Assembly: GCF_000798815.1 (NCBI RefSeq)
Contig: NZ_JTLD01000018.1
Span: forward strand, 1 to 64,000
Direction: 5' to 3'
Source of the DNA: Alistipes sp. ZOR0009
GTDB taxonomy: Bacteria; Bacteroidota; Bacteroidia; Bacteroidales; ZOR0009
DNA: 64,000 nt
Shown here: piece by piece, positions 19,109-29,190 of the stretch
How positions within the stretch are numbered: position 1 is the stretch's first letter
Layout: the number at the start of each line of letters is the position of its first letter
The notes under the pieces: model-generated
The model's database searches: none
Told to the model about the DNA's origin: nothing
What the model saw: only the letters and a program-made list of their open reading frames with translations
Made by a program: the position numbers and the translations under genes

Positions 19109-20644
19109 TTACTTTTTATAAGGCTTTACCTCTGCCACCACCTTTTTCCCTTTTGCAACTGGCAACTGCACACTGCTTATTTCAGCACCATTCAACTTTG
19201 AATATGCTGCCTTCGCTGGTTTACCATTAAGATAGATTACGTTGAAATGCCCGTAAAAACGGAATTCACAGCGCAAATCCTTACTTCCAAAAAGGTGAGC
19301 CAACGTTGTTTTGTTACGACCTTCATGCAGCAAGTTTATCGTATGAGTTCCGATTTTTAGGCCATTAACACCCAAGGTGGAAACCTCCTCTGGTAAACGC
19401 GAAACGACAGCTACTCCATCGTTAATTGCATCAGGTTCAACTCCCATCATATTCTCCACAACATTGCTGATAAAAGTGTACGAAACCTCCGGATAGTCGC
19501 CATTAAGACCGGCTTCATCAACAATATGCTTATCATTTAAGCGATTAATAATCGTCTTAGTCCACTTCCATCCATCTTCCACCCGATTGTAAGGAAAGAA
19601 TAGGTCAGGGAGATAGGTGATCGACTCAATGTTTACAGGAACCTGATATTCGACATTTAGGCTTTTGGCCACAAAATCGGCATACTTATCGCTTTTTTCG
19701 CCATTATAGGAAAGCTGTTTAAGAAGAACAAAGAAGCTCGTTTCTCGTCCAAAGCCCTTTAAATATGTACCATCTTTAGCGCGACCTCTAGAAAAAATTT
19801 GATCACTATTTAAACACCACTCGTCGTTAAATATTTGCTTCAGCTGGTTGGCACGCCTCAAATACGCCTCCGATTCAGCCATTTCCCCTTTTATAGCCAA
19901 CATTTTACCGTAAGCCAAAAGCGCCTGATACTGGCAAGAGAGCCCATCGGCAGCCTCAACGTACGCCAGCTTATGATCTTCGTTGTAGGTAGCTACACCC
20001 TTGAAAATACGACCAGAGCCATCACCTTCTGCAATGCCGTTTGGAATGATACTGTCATGAAGGTTTATGAATTCAGTCACCGCTTTGGTGCAATAGGTCC
20101 AAATTACAGGATCGTTAATCAGCTCTTTGTTTCCCGTCCATAGAAGCTGCTTGTAGGTCTTCTCTACTAATTCGAAGGTTGCAGGCACCTCACGTACAAA
20201 ACTTTGATCACTGCGATAGTCTAACTTATAACAGCTGCCATCAAAGTTTATTGCCCACAACGGATACCACTTCTTATCCTCATTAGCCGATTGGGCAAAT
20301 GCTCTGAGCATCTCCAAGTTTTCCCGATCTAGCCCCAACAGATGAGCACCAGCCATCTGATGGCAGTAGTCGCGCGAATAGAAAGCCGTACGATGCGGGT
20401 AACCCGCCCAATAACAGGGCATGTATGCAGCATCTCCATCACCCTTACCATATTCCGATTTATTTAGCACACCTCGTTGTCCTGTCATAACGTACGATCG
20501 TGCCTTTGATTTTGCCCAGCTAAAGGTACTTTCAAGCATTTTATTAGATGTGACTATCTCTATGTCTGAATTCTGAGCTTTAAGCATACTCCCCAAAAAG
20601 AGAAGTATGCTTAAAAAACACAGTTGTCGTAATCTCGTTTTCAT
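19109..20644 (-). CDS. putative (alpha/alpha)6-barrel glycoside hydrolase, secreted
   Basis: A 511-residue protein with a signal peptide (ends MLKAQ). The body is helical with motifs typical of six-hairpin glycosidases: YSRDYCHQMAGAHLLG near residue 90, an Asp/Glu-rich AEGDGSGRIF, and YVEAADGLSCQYQALLAYGKM. The C-terminal about 80 residues look like a small beta domain (TINLLHEGRNKTTLAHL and YLNGKPA). Acid candidates are therefore available, but I cannot assign a GH family. It sits between a related (alpha/alpha)6 gene and GH97, in the same direction, with 48 bp and 20 bp gaps. It probably removes a side chain or terminal sugar from the same alpha-galactose-bearing substrate. Confidence 0.65.
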   Translation of the reverse strand: MKTRLRQLCFLSILLFLGSMLKAQNSDIEIVTSNKMLESTFSWAKSKARSYVMTGQRGVLNKSEYGKGDGDAAYMPCYWAGYPHRTAFYSRDYCHQMAGAHLLGLDRENLEMLRAFAQSANEDKKWYPLWAINFDGSCYKLDYRSDQSFVREVPATFELVEKTYKQLLWTGNKELINDPVIWTYCTKAVTEFINLHDSIIPNGIAEGDGSGRIFKGVATYNEDHKLAYVEAADGLSCQYQALLAYGKMLAIKGEMAESEAYLRRANQLKQIFNDEWCLNSDQIFSRGRAKDGTYLKGFGRETSFFVLLKQLSYNGEKSDKYADFVAKSLNVEYQVPVNIESITYLPDLFFPYNRVEDGWKWTKTIINRLNDKHIVDEAGLNGDYPEVSYTFISNVVENMMGVEPDAINDGVAVVSRLPEEVSTLGVNGLKIGTHTINLLHEGRNKTTLAHLFGSKDLRCEFRFYGHFNVIYLNGKPAKAAYSKLNGAEISSVQLPVAKGKKVVAEVKPYKK

Positions 20645-20692
20645 CTGCTATCTAGTTCATGGTTTTCCGTTAGTATAACTATCACCCTTATC

Positions 20693-22711
20693 CTACAACC
20701 TTTCTAAGTCGATTGAAATGGATTCTTTTGGCGCAATTTCTCTCCTAAATTCTTTTCCATTCTCTATTTTTACAAGTACGCTTAACAAACTTCCCTTGCG
20801 TGCAACCTCAATATCCATACAGGTGCCAAATGCCATTATACGCCGTAGATTCATAAAACTGCAAGAACTAGGCATTTGAGGAGTTAGTTCGAACGTTTTA
20901 AACCCAGTAGGTCTTATACCAAACATACCCTCGGTAATTATTCGACAGTACAAGCCGCTCTCAGCCGAAAGGTGGCGCTGATTTCCTTCGGGATACGCTT
21001 CGATGGCATAAGGTACGTGCTCACCTAATAATCGTTTCCCAGAATAGTAGGATAGGTACTGTGCTGCTTTGTCAGCCTCTCCTGAGGCAAAAATACCCCG
21101 AAGGGCATACAAGGTTGATCTATCCCAAAAAGTTTCGCTACCAGCTTGAGTTAATAATCCATTATCTGTCCATAAGCGAGGTGAGAAGAGTGCTTTTATG
21201 GTTGCATCCTTTTTATCGAAAATACCCACCGTTAGAGGAATACAAATCCAGGAACGTAGCACATCATTATCCTTATAGTATCTGTATGTATCAAACCCTT
21301 CAACCGGACCTTTAAAATAATTATTGATTGCCTTTCTAAGTCTAGCAGCCTGCTCCTGGTACGCCGCAATTTGGGAGGATGGCGTTCCTATTTGTTTACC
21401 CAGATAGGCCGCAGATACTAATGCATCGTAATAAAGAGAGGAGGTACAAAGGTTTGCTTTACCGGCGGGGAACCGTCCTTCCAACTCATCGGAGTCGGAA
21501 TCGACGACACCATCACTATTTAGTTTCCTCTTACAAAACTCCAAACACCATTCAATTAAAGGCCATAACTCCTGAGCCTCCTTCATATTACACCGAACCA
21601 AAGCGTACCTCGAAGCACCATATGCAACCATTGCGGCATCCCCCCGATCTCCTGCACCATTCCATATATCGGTACCTTCGGCTATAATTGAGCTAGGAAT
21701 CGGTTGATACTGCTTGTTGATGAAGCGAGCAAACTGCCGGTAAGCATTTAATGCAGATTCATTCCCGTAGCTATAGCCTAAAAAAGGAAAGAATGGTCCA
21801 ACATACTCGGCCTGATCGTTTGCCCAAATTGCGGCATAGTATGATTCTCCGCCAGGCCCATGCAGAGGTCCACATTTTGTTTGGTATATACTCTCGCTAG
21901 CCCTAACCTTTGCAAAAGAAAACATAGTATTTAATACCGAATCAGGCGTTTCAAGTACCAAATTCTTTCGTAAATCCGCCACTAAAGACTTCCGCTTGGC
22001 AATCTCATCATCAACATTTACCTCTTTCCTTGGTTCGTCATGCTTGTATCCCATAAAATAGGCTCCAAATCGAACTTCCTCATTGGGTATAAGCACTTTA
22101 CTTCCAACTCCTACAATCTTAGATACAAGCGTATAGCTACCATCAACACCCTTAAGCGAATCTGTGCCAACAACAAACTCTCCATAGGGAATCTCTATCG
22201 TCAAGTTCTTACTACTCCTGTTTCTGATTGTATAGCTCTCGCAGAACGCAGGAAGCGTTGTGGAAGGGCACATCTCTCGAACCAGCTCTAGCTTTACATT
22301 TTTGGGTAAAGCGAATTCGCTTTGCACCCTTAAAGTACCACCAAAACGTATTTCTTTTACCCGTTCGCTATCTAAAGAATATCCGTTTACCGTAATGCTT
22401 TTTATAATATTCCACGCCTGTCTCCTCATTAAGCTAGCATGGGTATCATTGGGAATTGTCCTAAGCATAGGCCAAACAAGACTTCGGTTAAGCATAAACG
22501 AACCATCCTTTTCGACACCATACCGCAAAACGACCGATATACGTTTCCCGCTCATCTCAACATGATCGAAATGAGGTGTTCGACCATTTATTGTCCAAGC
22601 AATATTACCATCTTGTGACAGATGCCATCTTGAATCGGAGATTTGCATAGCCCTTACTAAGGGAGAAAGGCATATCATCCCAGCAACTAAAACATATCTA
22701 AAAAAATTCAT
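20693..22711 (-). CDS. putative six-hairpin glycosidase, secreted
   Basis: 672 residues from the ATG at 22711, chosen since it starts a signal peptide ending LVRA; the longer frame adds 14 charged residues. Residues 20-270 form a beta-sandwich-like N-domain. From about 280 onwards a helical barrel follows with GPGGESYYAAIWANDQAEYVG, GAGDRGDAAMV and GSETFWDRSTLYALRG, with Asp/Glu placed as in (alpha/alpha)6 glycosidases, then a beta C-domain (TPQMPSSC onward). The family is not clear to me; GH78, GH95 and GH63-like clans share this shape. The pairing with the 19109 gene suggests two related but distinct activities on one glycan. Confidence 0.65.
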   Translation of the reverse strand: MNFFRYVLVAGMICLSPLVRAMQISDSRWHLSQDGNIAWTINGRTPHFDHVEMSGKRISVVLRYGVEKDGSFMLNRSLVWPMLRTIPNDTHASLMRRQAWNIIKSITVNGYSLDSERVKEIRFGGTLRVQSEFALPKNVKLELVREMCPSTTLPAFCESYTIRNRSSKNLTIEIPYGEFVVGTDSLKGVDGSYTLVSKIVGVGSKVLIPNEEVRFGAYFMGYKHDEPRKEVNVDDEIAKRKSLVADLRKNLVLETPDSVLNTMFSFAKVRASESIYQTKCGPLHGPGGESYYAAIWANDQAEYVGPFFPFLGYSYGNESALNAYRQFARFINKQYQPIPSSIIAEGTDIWNGAGDRGDAAMVAYGASRYALVRCNMKEAQELWPLIEWCLEFCKRKLNSDGVVDSDSDELEGRFPAGKANLCTSSLYYDALVSAAYLGKQIGTPSSQIAAYQEQAARLRKAINNYFKGPVEGFDTYRYYKDNDVLRSWICIPLTVGIFDKKDATIKALFSPRLWTDNGLLTQAGSETFWDRSTLYALRGIFASGEADKAAQYLSYYSGKRLLGEHVPYAIEAYPEGNQRHLSAESGLYCRIITEGMFGIRPTGFKTFELTPQMPSSCSFMNLRRIMAFGTCMDIEVARKGSLLSVLVKIENGKEFRREIAPKESISIDLERL

Positions 22712-22817
22712 TCTACCTCTCTTATTGTTTACCACTAAGGCATAAAGTACCAACTTGACAACTTGAGTTCAATTTATCTAAAAAGCATTAAACACGCTGA
22801 GTAAATCTATTAGCATA

Positions 22818-23834
22818 CTAACGTCCTCCAACAGCCGTTTTTCGAACCGAATTGTTTAGCAAAGCCTCTGGACCTATACCAAAGTAGCCGACTCCATTTT
22901 TACCAACAACCTTCCCTGCCATAAAGTCTTTATACCAACCTAGCCAAGGGAAGGTATAGCCATATATCTCGGCAGCATGAACCCGTAAACCATCACCTGC
23001 AGGTATAGGCAGATTATATCCCAGCGATGAAAAGTAGCTCTCACCTACAGTATGAAGCCATTCATGAAGAAATATACCAGGATCGGTAGATTTGTAGTAA
23101 CCAATTTTATCCTGAATAGAGCGGCCTACATCAAACTTTACAATTACATACCCCGTTTTCTCAACTTCTCTTAACGGATCACACCACCCCAAACCAAAAT
23201 AATTCCCAATATGGGAAATGGAGCCTTCCTGCTGCCTAAAGAAAACGAAAACACAATCGTACTGACCAGGCACTATAGCAGAGATCTTAGCTCGTATATT
23301 TTCGAAAGGAATAATCTGGTTGCTGCCCGACTGAATTAGCGAAACGGGATCCTTTATGTCCAATCGCTCAACATCCCAACGGGTAACTCCATACGAGTAC
23401 TTCTCAAAATGCTCAGCAATGCTCCATTTAAAAAAATCATATGCAGCATTCAGGTCTTCGGTAGAAAAATGAGTGCTTCCACCATTGGGATTAACCGCGT
23501 CATAAACACCTATCCATAATGCTTTCCATGTTCTAGGAGCAGGAATGTCTGCCGTTGTCATCTTTATAACGGTATCCTTTGCGACAACGGCTTCCTTTCG
23601 ATAGTATACAGATGCAGACGCATCTCCAACACTTATAGTGTGCAATCCCTTGCCCACCGCTATTTTCCCAGGAGCGACTTTCCCCGTAAATTTTCCATCT
23701 AAGTAGATATACCCAGTAGCTCCAGACTCTAATGAAACCGACACACTAGGCATAACATTAAGTTTTATCATATCCTGTGCTTTACTACATCCGCAAAGGA
23801 TTAAAAAGACAACCATTTGGAGAGATACTCTCAT
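22818..23834 (-). CDS. lipoprotein with PEGA-like domain and HExxH motif, putative metallopeptidase
   Basis: A 338-residue protein. The signal ends LILCGC, with Cys14 or Cys16 as lipid anchor. Residues 28-90 have a PEGA-like pattern (GYIYLDGKFTGKVAPG, then KGLHTISVG). Residues 100-338 hold a conserved-looking domain with HEWLHTVGE at 257-265, the zinc-binding form of many metallopeptidases; His286 or Glu289 could be the third ligand. It is the gene directly after SusD in the PUL, a slot often used by surface glycan-binding lipoproteins. A peptidase here would imply that the target glycan is linked to protein, or that the fold is reused for binding. Function not established. Confidence 0.6.
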   Translation of the reverse strand: MRVSLQMVVFLILCGCSKAQDMIKLNVMPSVSVSLESGATGYIYLDGKFTGKVAPGKIAVGKGLHTISVGDASASVYYRKEAVVAKDTVIKMTTADIPAPRTWKALWIGVYDAVNPNGGSTHFSTEDLNAAYDFFKWSIAEHFEKYSYGVTRWDVERLDIKDPVSLIQSGSNQIIPFENIRAKISAIVPGQYDCVFVFFRQQEGSISHIGNYFGLGWCDPLREVEKTGYVIVKFDVGRSIQDKIGYYKSTDPGIFLHEWLHTVGESYFSSLGYNLPIPAGDGLRVHAAEIYGYTFPWLGWYKDFMAGKVVGKNGVGYFGIGPEALLNNSVRKTAVGGR

Positions 23835-23884
23835 TGTTTAAATGTTAATTAGGAAGATGCACTTTATGAATTTAGGCTGGTTAA

Positions 23885-23915
23885 GGTATCCCGACAGCAA
23901 TGCTGCCAGGATACC
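23885..23915 (-). promoter_or_regulatory. intercistronic hairpin after susD-like gene
   Basis: GGTATCC (23885-23891) pairs with GGATACC (23909-23915), with an inner CAGC/GCTG stem. No T-run follows. It sits just after the susD-like stop and may stabilise susCD mRNA or reduce expression of the downstream enzymes. Confidence 0.5.
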
Positions 23916-23940
23916 GGCCAATTTCTAAACCAACAAACTA

Positions 23941-25611
23941 CTAATTATATCCAGGATTTTGAACCAAAAGAGGATCACGCTGCATCTCAGTTCGTGGGAT
24001 TGGGAACAGGTAATTCTGCGGGGCTAAGAATTTACGATCTTGATACATTTTATCAACATTCCCAATCGTATAAGTTTTAACACCAGTAGAAGGATTTTTT
24101 ACAATATTTATTCGACGAGCAGGCTTGTTTTCTGTCACTTCTGCAATTTTCCATCGGCGCACATCAAAGAAACGATGATCCTCGAAAGCAAGTTCGATCT
24201 TACGTTCGTGCTGAATTGCCTTCAGCAAATCAGCTCCCGAAGCGGTGACATCTGGAAGTATTCCAGATTTTCCTCCTCGAGCTCGTAATCTGATTTTGTT
24301 GACATACTCCTGAGCAACCCCTTCGTGTCCCAAATTAAACTCTGCTTCAGCATAGTTTAGGTAAACCTCTGCTAGGCGCATAAATATCCAAGGCTGAGAC
24401 GATGCTACACTCCAATTTGTGGAAAGATTTTCGTTCATAAATTTGCGGATAGAGTAGCTTGTCTTAGAACCATTCCAAGCACCAATGGGCGATTTTTCGC
24501 TGTCAATCCCTTGAGTGCCATTAGGAGATGTCCAAAACTCGACCTCACGCCCGCGGAACTGCTGCCCATCACAAACAACAGAAGCATAAAAACGAGGATC
24601 GCGATGCTCCCACGGTGTGGAATGAATTCCATCAGCGGCAGCATACTGTGCGGCTGTAGGCATGGTACCATCTTCCATCTCGTAGGAATCCACCATATCC
24701 TGAAGAATACAAGTGGTTGACCACCCTCCATAACCATTAGGAGAGTTACTCATATCTGCATTTGTTCCAAACTCGGAAGTATACTGCCTCATAAAAATAA
24801 TCTCTGAACTTTTAGGATTGAGAAATAATCCGCTATAGTCAGGATCTAGATTATAAGCAAGAGCACCGCTCTCATCTTTTAAATCGATTACCTCCTTAGC
24901 AGCATCAGCAGCAAGCTGCCATTTTGTTTTGTCGTTGCTCGGATTAAACTGTGGGCTTGCAGCGTAAAGCAGCATTCTAGCTTTAAGGGCCAAAGCGGCA
25001 CCTTTGGTTGCTCTACCCAAATTGTTTGCCGAATACTTTGCAGGAAGTAGCTTTGCAGCCTCAGTACACTCATCTACAATAAACTTTACGCACTCGTCGT
25101 AGGTGTTGCGCTTTAGTGACATATCTCCATCCAAAGCAAACGTTTTAATAATTATAGGAACACCACCGTAGCGCTTCACCAGCTCGGCATAGTAGAATGC
25201 ACGAAGAAACCTCATCTCTCCTATGAGCCTAGTGCCGTTACTCATCGATTGTACTTTGCCAATATTATCGAAAAAAATATTGCAATTCTTTATCACAGTA
25301 TAGTACTGCGACCAGCAATCGTAGTTATTCATTAAATCAGGCGAAAGCTGACCGTTGTTAAAGAACCACAAATTAAAATTTGCGTGATTGCACATTGTTT
25401 CGTCACAAACAAAGCGCATTGCTGCCGACCCCCAGCCGGTGCGCATCTCGGTATATCGAGTATTTACGTAAGTTTCAGCCATTGTTGGATCTGAGAAAAC
25501 ATTGGCCTCCGAATATGAATCCAACGGATTGATATCGAGAAAATCGCTACACGACGCTAAGCCACTCACCAGCAGAAGCGAAAGTGCGATCTTTACTATT
25601 CCTTTTTTCAT
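23941..25611 (-). CDS. SusD/RagB-family outer-membrane glycan-binding lipoprotein
   Basis: A 556-residue protein with lipobox LASC (Cys21) followed by SDFLDINPLDSYSEANVF, the usual start of SusD homologues. The helical TPR-like core has typical segments such as RFLRAFYYAELVKRYGGVPI, LALKARMLLYAASPQFN and the C-terminal EVYLNYAEAEFNLG with FFDVRRWK. It forms the lid over the SusC-like porin encoded immediately upstream (21-bp gap) and captures oligosaccharide at the cell surface. The specific sugar cannot be read from the sequence, but locus enzymes suggest alpha-galactosyl residues. Confidence 0.95.
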   Translation of the reverse strand: MKKGIVKIALSLLLVSGLASCSDFLDINPLDSYSEANVFSDPTMAETYVNTRYTEMRTGWGSAAMRFVCDETMCNHANFNLWFFNNGQLSPDLMNNYDCWSQYYTVIKNCNIFFDNIGKVQSMSNGTRLIGEMRFLRAFYYAELVKRYGGVPIIIKTFALDGDMSLKRNTYDECVKFIVDECTEAAKLLPAKYSANNLGRATKGAALALKARMLLYAASPQFNPSNDKTKWQLAADAAKEVIDLKDESGALAYNLDPDYSGLFLNPKSSEIIFMRQYTSEFGTNADMSNSPNGYGGWSTTCILQDMVDSYEMEDGTMPTAAQYAAADGIHSTPWEHRDPRFYASVVCDGQQFRGREVEFWTSPNGTQGIDSEKSPIGAWNGSKTSYSIRKFMNENLSTNWSVASSQPWIFMRLAEVYLNYAEAEFNLGHEGVAQEYVNKIRLRARGGKSGILPDVTASGADLLKAIQHERKIELAFEDHRFFDVRRWKIAEVTENKPARRINIVKNPSTGVKTYTIGNVDKMYQDRKFLAPQNYLFPIPRTEMQRDPLLVQNPGYN

Positions 25612-25632
25612 GATTATTCCTATTAAAGGGAC

Positions 25633-28600
25633 TTAAAAACTTAAACTTACTCCTGCGGTATAAATACGCTGCTGCGGATAGTACATTCCTGCAGTATTGG
25701 TACCCTCCGGGTCTAGGAGCTTAATCTTGTCGATGGAGAAGAGGTTAAAACCACTAACGTATACGCGAATGTTCGACATCTTTAGCTTACTCGCCAAATT
25801 GGCTGGAAGAGTATAGGCTACCTCTACATTCTTTAGTCTGATAAAAGAGGCATCCTTTAACCAAAAGTCAGAATCTCGAGTATTGATGTAGTCATTCTTC
25901 GTGTCAAATGCTCTTGGATATTTTGCATTAGGCGTTTCGGTTGGTGATATCCATCTGTTATTGTAGTAGTCAACATCAATATTGAATCCCAATGGGCGAA
26001 TCAGCTGCCTTGCTCTTGCCTGTCCTTGCCAAAGCATATTCAGCTCAAATCCTTTCCACGAAGCGCCCATATTGATACCGTACACAATCTCGGGGATATT
26101 TCCCATATGAATACGAGTTCTATCGTCTTCTGTGATTTTACCATCTCCATTTACGTCGAGATACTTAATATCTCCTGGTTTAGTTCCCTGAAAGTGAGGC
26201 GTTGCATCAATTTCTGCTTGGGTTTGGTAAATGCCATCAGACTTATAGACCAACCACGAATCCATCGAATAGCCGGTCCTCTTTTGCCACTCGGGAGTAG
26301 ACGCAGCCTCATCCATAAAATGGACATTGTTTTTCACGAAGGTAAAGTTGCCTCCAGCATGATAGTCAATGCCGCCTACCTTATTGCGATACATCAACTC
26401 TACTTCAATCCCGCTGTTTGATATCTTTGCAATATTCTGATCAGGAAGCGTTATCCCTGTATAGAGAGGAATTGATGCCTGCTTTTTAGCAAGAATGTGC
26501 GTACGCATCGAATAGAAGTATTGAGCATCGAATGTTAGGTTATTCCCAAAAAACGATGATTCAAAGCCAACATTTTTGGTGTCTACCTCTTCCCATGTGA
26601 TTGAAGTATTTGCGACTACACCTGCTGTAAAACCTTGCAAACGAGAAGGACTTTCTCCAAATACGGCTCCAGAACCCAAATTAAATGTGCTCAAGTATTG
26701 AAATGGTAAAACACGGTCGTTGCCCAGTTTACCCCAAGATGCTTTCAGTTTGAGGTTGCTAATAAAGGAGAGGTTATCTTTAACAAACGATTCTTCCGAG
26801 ATTCTCCAGCCAACTGATACTCCGGGAAATACTCCCCAGCGGGTATCCTTAGGGAAATTTTGTGACCCATCGTAACGTAGAGTAAACTCTGCAAGGTAAC
26901 GATCCTTAAAAGAATAGTTTGCTCGTCCAAAATAGTTTTGTCGAGCCGAAATAGAAGCCTTACCATCATTTGTTTTATTAACCTCACCACCTGCAAAAAG
27001 GTAGGGTACACTACCACTCAAAAAGTTTTCACGATAGCCATAGATATACTCACCCTCAACCTTATTTTGCTCGTAGGCGGCAAATGCACTTACAGCATGA
27101 TCGCCAAAACGCTTATCGTAAGCCAACCTAAGGTGATAAGTTGTACTTCGGGATTCGCTACTACTTTGATTCAAGGAACGTTTTCCTCCATTGGTTTGAG
27201 GACGCTCATTTACATATGAGTCTGTTGCAACATCATAATAGTAGGCATCCCATTGATCGTTAAAGTTTTTATAGCGATGAAAATTCATATCAATTGCTCC
27301 GTAACCAGACACGGAGAGTCCATCCACAATCCAAGGCAGCTTCAAATTAAACCCCACCTTAGTATTGTAAAAGTTATCCTTCACCTTCACAAATCCAGTT
27401 ACACCAGTATTCAGCAATGCAAGATTATTTCCACCTTCGATACCTGGACCTGGTAATCCATTGGGATAGTAGTCGTACAGGTATGGATAGGCATGGTAGG
27501 CTTCCCACATGATAGAACCAGCATCCCAATCCGACTGATTACGATCTTCCTCTCGCTGGGCTAATTCCAAATTTACGGTAAGATTTTTCGTGATCGTTGC
27601 ATCTAAATTTGTACGAAATTGCGTTGTGGTAAAATTCTGATTGGTATTTCTAAAGCAAGGTTCCTGATAAAGATATCCTCCAGAGAAAAAGTACCTCACA
27701 TTTTCGTTACCGCCTCTAACCGATAGTGAATGCTGAGTTTGCGGCGCATATGGGCGGAAAACCACCTTCATCCAATCCGTGCTCGTATATAGACGCCTAT
27801 CAATTGTTCCATCTAAATACCCATTTTTCAGTTCCTTAAAACCAGCTATCAAATCCGAATTATAGTCCATATACTGATACGCATTCATTAGATGAGGCGT
27901 ACGAGTATTCTGAGAAACACCATAGCTGCCATCGTAGGTAATTGTTGGCTTTGAGGTAGAACCTCGCTTGGTGGTTACCAGTATAACTCCATTAGCGGCT
28001 TGGGCTCCATAAATAGCTGCTGACGCATCTTTTAATACAGTGATCGACTCTATATCGCTAGGATTTAAGCGCTCAAAACCACCCCGATTGGCAACCCCAT
28101 CTATAACATATAGCGGACTATTGTCACCTGTAGTACCCTTACCTCTAATATAAATCTCAGAATAGTCACTTCCAGGTTGTCCCGAACGGTTATTTGCAAT
28201 CACACCTGGCATTCGCCCCACAATGGCATTCGATAGGTTGGGCGTAGCCGACTGCTTCATATCCTTACCTGTTACTGAAGTAACCGACCCTGTAACGGTA
28301 GTCTTACGCTGCGTGCCGTAGCCCACCACCACCAGCTCGTTCAAACTTGCATTTTTTTCTTCTAGCTGAATCACCAAAGGAGCGTTAGAAGTAAAAGCAA
28401 CTTCCTTAGCAACATAGCCAACGAAACTCACGACAAGCACTCCTTCCTTTTTAGTACTATTCAAGATGAATTTACCATCAACATCGGTAGATGCTGCCAC
28501 ATTAGTCCCTTTAACAATCACGCTAGCACCAATAATGGGCTCCCCCTCTTTATTGGAAACTACACCACCAATCTTCATCCCCTGCTGCACAGCATTTGCT

Positions 28601-28737
28601 GATGCTGGTAGCGCAGCACTTACAGGCAACGAGAGTAGTCCATTTGCAAGTAGAAGTAACGCAATAACCTTTACCCACCTTCCTTTACTTAAAGGTCGAT
28701 AAACATTGCCCCTTCTTAAGCAGAACACGTTTTTCAT
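25633..28737 (-). CDS. SusC/RagA-family TonB-dependent receptor
   Basis: A 1034-residue protein. A long signal region (positively charged start, hydrophobic segment ending VSAALPA) is followed by a carboxypeptidase-regulatory-like domain (KIGGVVSNKEGEPIIGASV), the SusC plug with ELVVVGYGTQRKTTVTGSV and DGVANRGGFERLNP, and a 22-strand barrel ending in the usual aromatic strand (GVSLSF). It has no STN domain, in keeping with regulation by the HTCS rather than by a sigma/anti-sigma pair. First gene of the operon SusC-SusD-lipoprotein-GH-GH-GH97; its upstream region carries repeated operator-like motifs at 28893-28960. Confidence 0.95.
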   Translation of the reverse strand: MKNVFCLRRGNVYRPLSKGRWVKVIALLLLANGLLSLPVSAALPASANAVQQGMKIGGVVSNKEGEPIIGASVIVKGTNVAASTDVDGKFILNSTKKEGVLVVSFVGYVAKEVAFTSNAPLVIQLEEKNASLNELVVVGYGTQRKTTVTGSVTSVTGKDMKQSATPNLSNAIVGRMPGVIANNRSGQPGSDYSEIYIRGKGTTGDNSPLYVIDGVANRGGFERLNPSDIESITVLKDASAAIYGAQAANGVILVTTKRGSTSKPTITYDGSYGVSQNTRTPHLMNAYQYMDYNSDLIAGFKELKNGYLDGTIDRRLYTSTDWMKVVFRPYAPQTQHSLSVRGGNENVRYFFSGGYLYQEPCFRNTNQNFTTTQFRTNLDATITKNLTVNLELAQREEDRNQSDWDAGSIMWEAYHAYPYLYDYYPNGLPGPGIEGGNNLALLNTGVTGFVKVKDNFYNTKVGFNLKLPWIVDGLSVSGYGAIDMNFHRYKNFNDQWDAYYYDVATDSYVNERPQTNGGKRSLNQSSSESRSTTYHLRLAYDKRFGDHAVSAFAAYEQNKVEGEYIYGYRENFLSGSVPYLFAGGEVNKTNDGKASISARQNYFGRANYSFKDRYLAEFTLRYDGSQNFPKDTRWGVFPGVSVGWRISEESFVKDNLSFISNLKLKASWGKLGNDRVLPFQYLSTFNLGSGAVFGESPSRLQGFTAGVVANTSITWEEVDTKNVGFESSFFGNNLTFDAQYFYSMRTHILAKKQASIPLYTGITLPDQNIAKISNSGIEVELMYRNKVGGIDYHAGGNFTFVKNNVHFMDEAASTPEWQKRTGYSMDSWLVYKSDGIYQTQAEIDATPHFQGTKPGDIKYLDVNGDGKITEDDRTRIHMGNIPEIVYGINMGASWKGFELNMLWQGQARARQLIRPLGFNIDVDYYNNRWISPTETPNAKYPRAFDTKNDYINTRDSDFWLKDASFIRLKNVEVAYTLPANLASKLKMSNIRVYVSGFNLFSIDKIKLLDPEGTNTAGMYYPQQRIYTAGVSLSF

Positions 28738-28892
28738 AAATTCCCAGTTAGGTTTACATTTAATAAAAGACTCTTAAATCTGCCAACTAAGCGCCATAAC
28801 TATCCCGTTAAAGGCTCCTCATCACATCCGTGATGTGCCCACATTTCTCATTGAAAAGGCGGATATAGCGCGAGTAATTGCAAGATTTTTCG

Positions 28893-28960
28893 ATGGAAAA
28901 AGTAGTATTAGGCTGAGGTTAACGATGGAAAAGGCGTACATTAAAATGAAAAAAGCGTAC
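28893..28960 (-). promoter_or_regulatory. candidate HTCS operator, three 15-bp direct repeats
   Basis: On the plus strand ATGGAAAAGGCGTAC (28925-28939) and ATGAAAAAAGCGTAC (28946-28960) are 21 bp apart, two helical turns, and a weaker copy ATGGAAAAAGTAGTA lies at 28893-28907. The same arrangement recurs upstream of GH27. They sit about 155-225 bp upstream of the susC-like start codon. Binding by the HTCS is inferred. Confidence 0.55.
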
Positions 28961-29190
28961 GAATATCAAGAGCATTCAAAGTATATATATTCCTATAAAT
29001 ATGAACATTACTAGCAAATCAACTCATTTACCAATCCAACATGTAATAAAACAGGCGTCAATCCAATCGCATTTTGTAAAACTTTCTTGATTGTCGAATG
29101 TCTTGCTCTACCTTTCCCGATACTGATCAGCTGTGCGATAAATTGGCAAAACATAAAAAGAAGTACAGCTGGACTCTTCCACTAAAAGGG

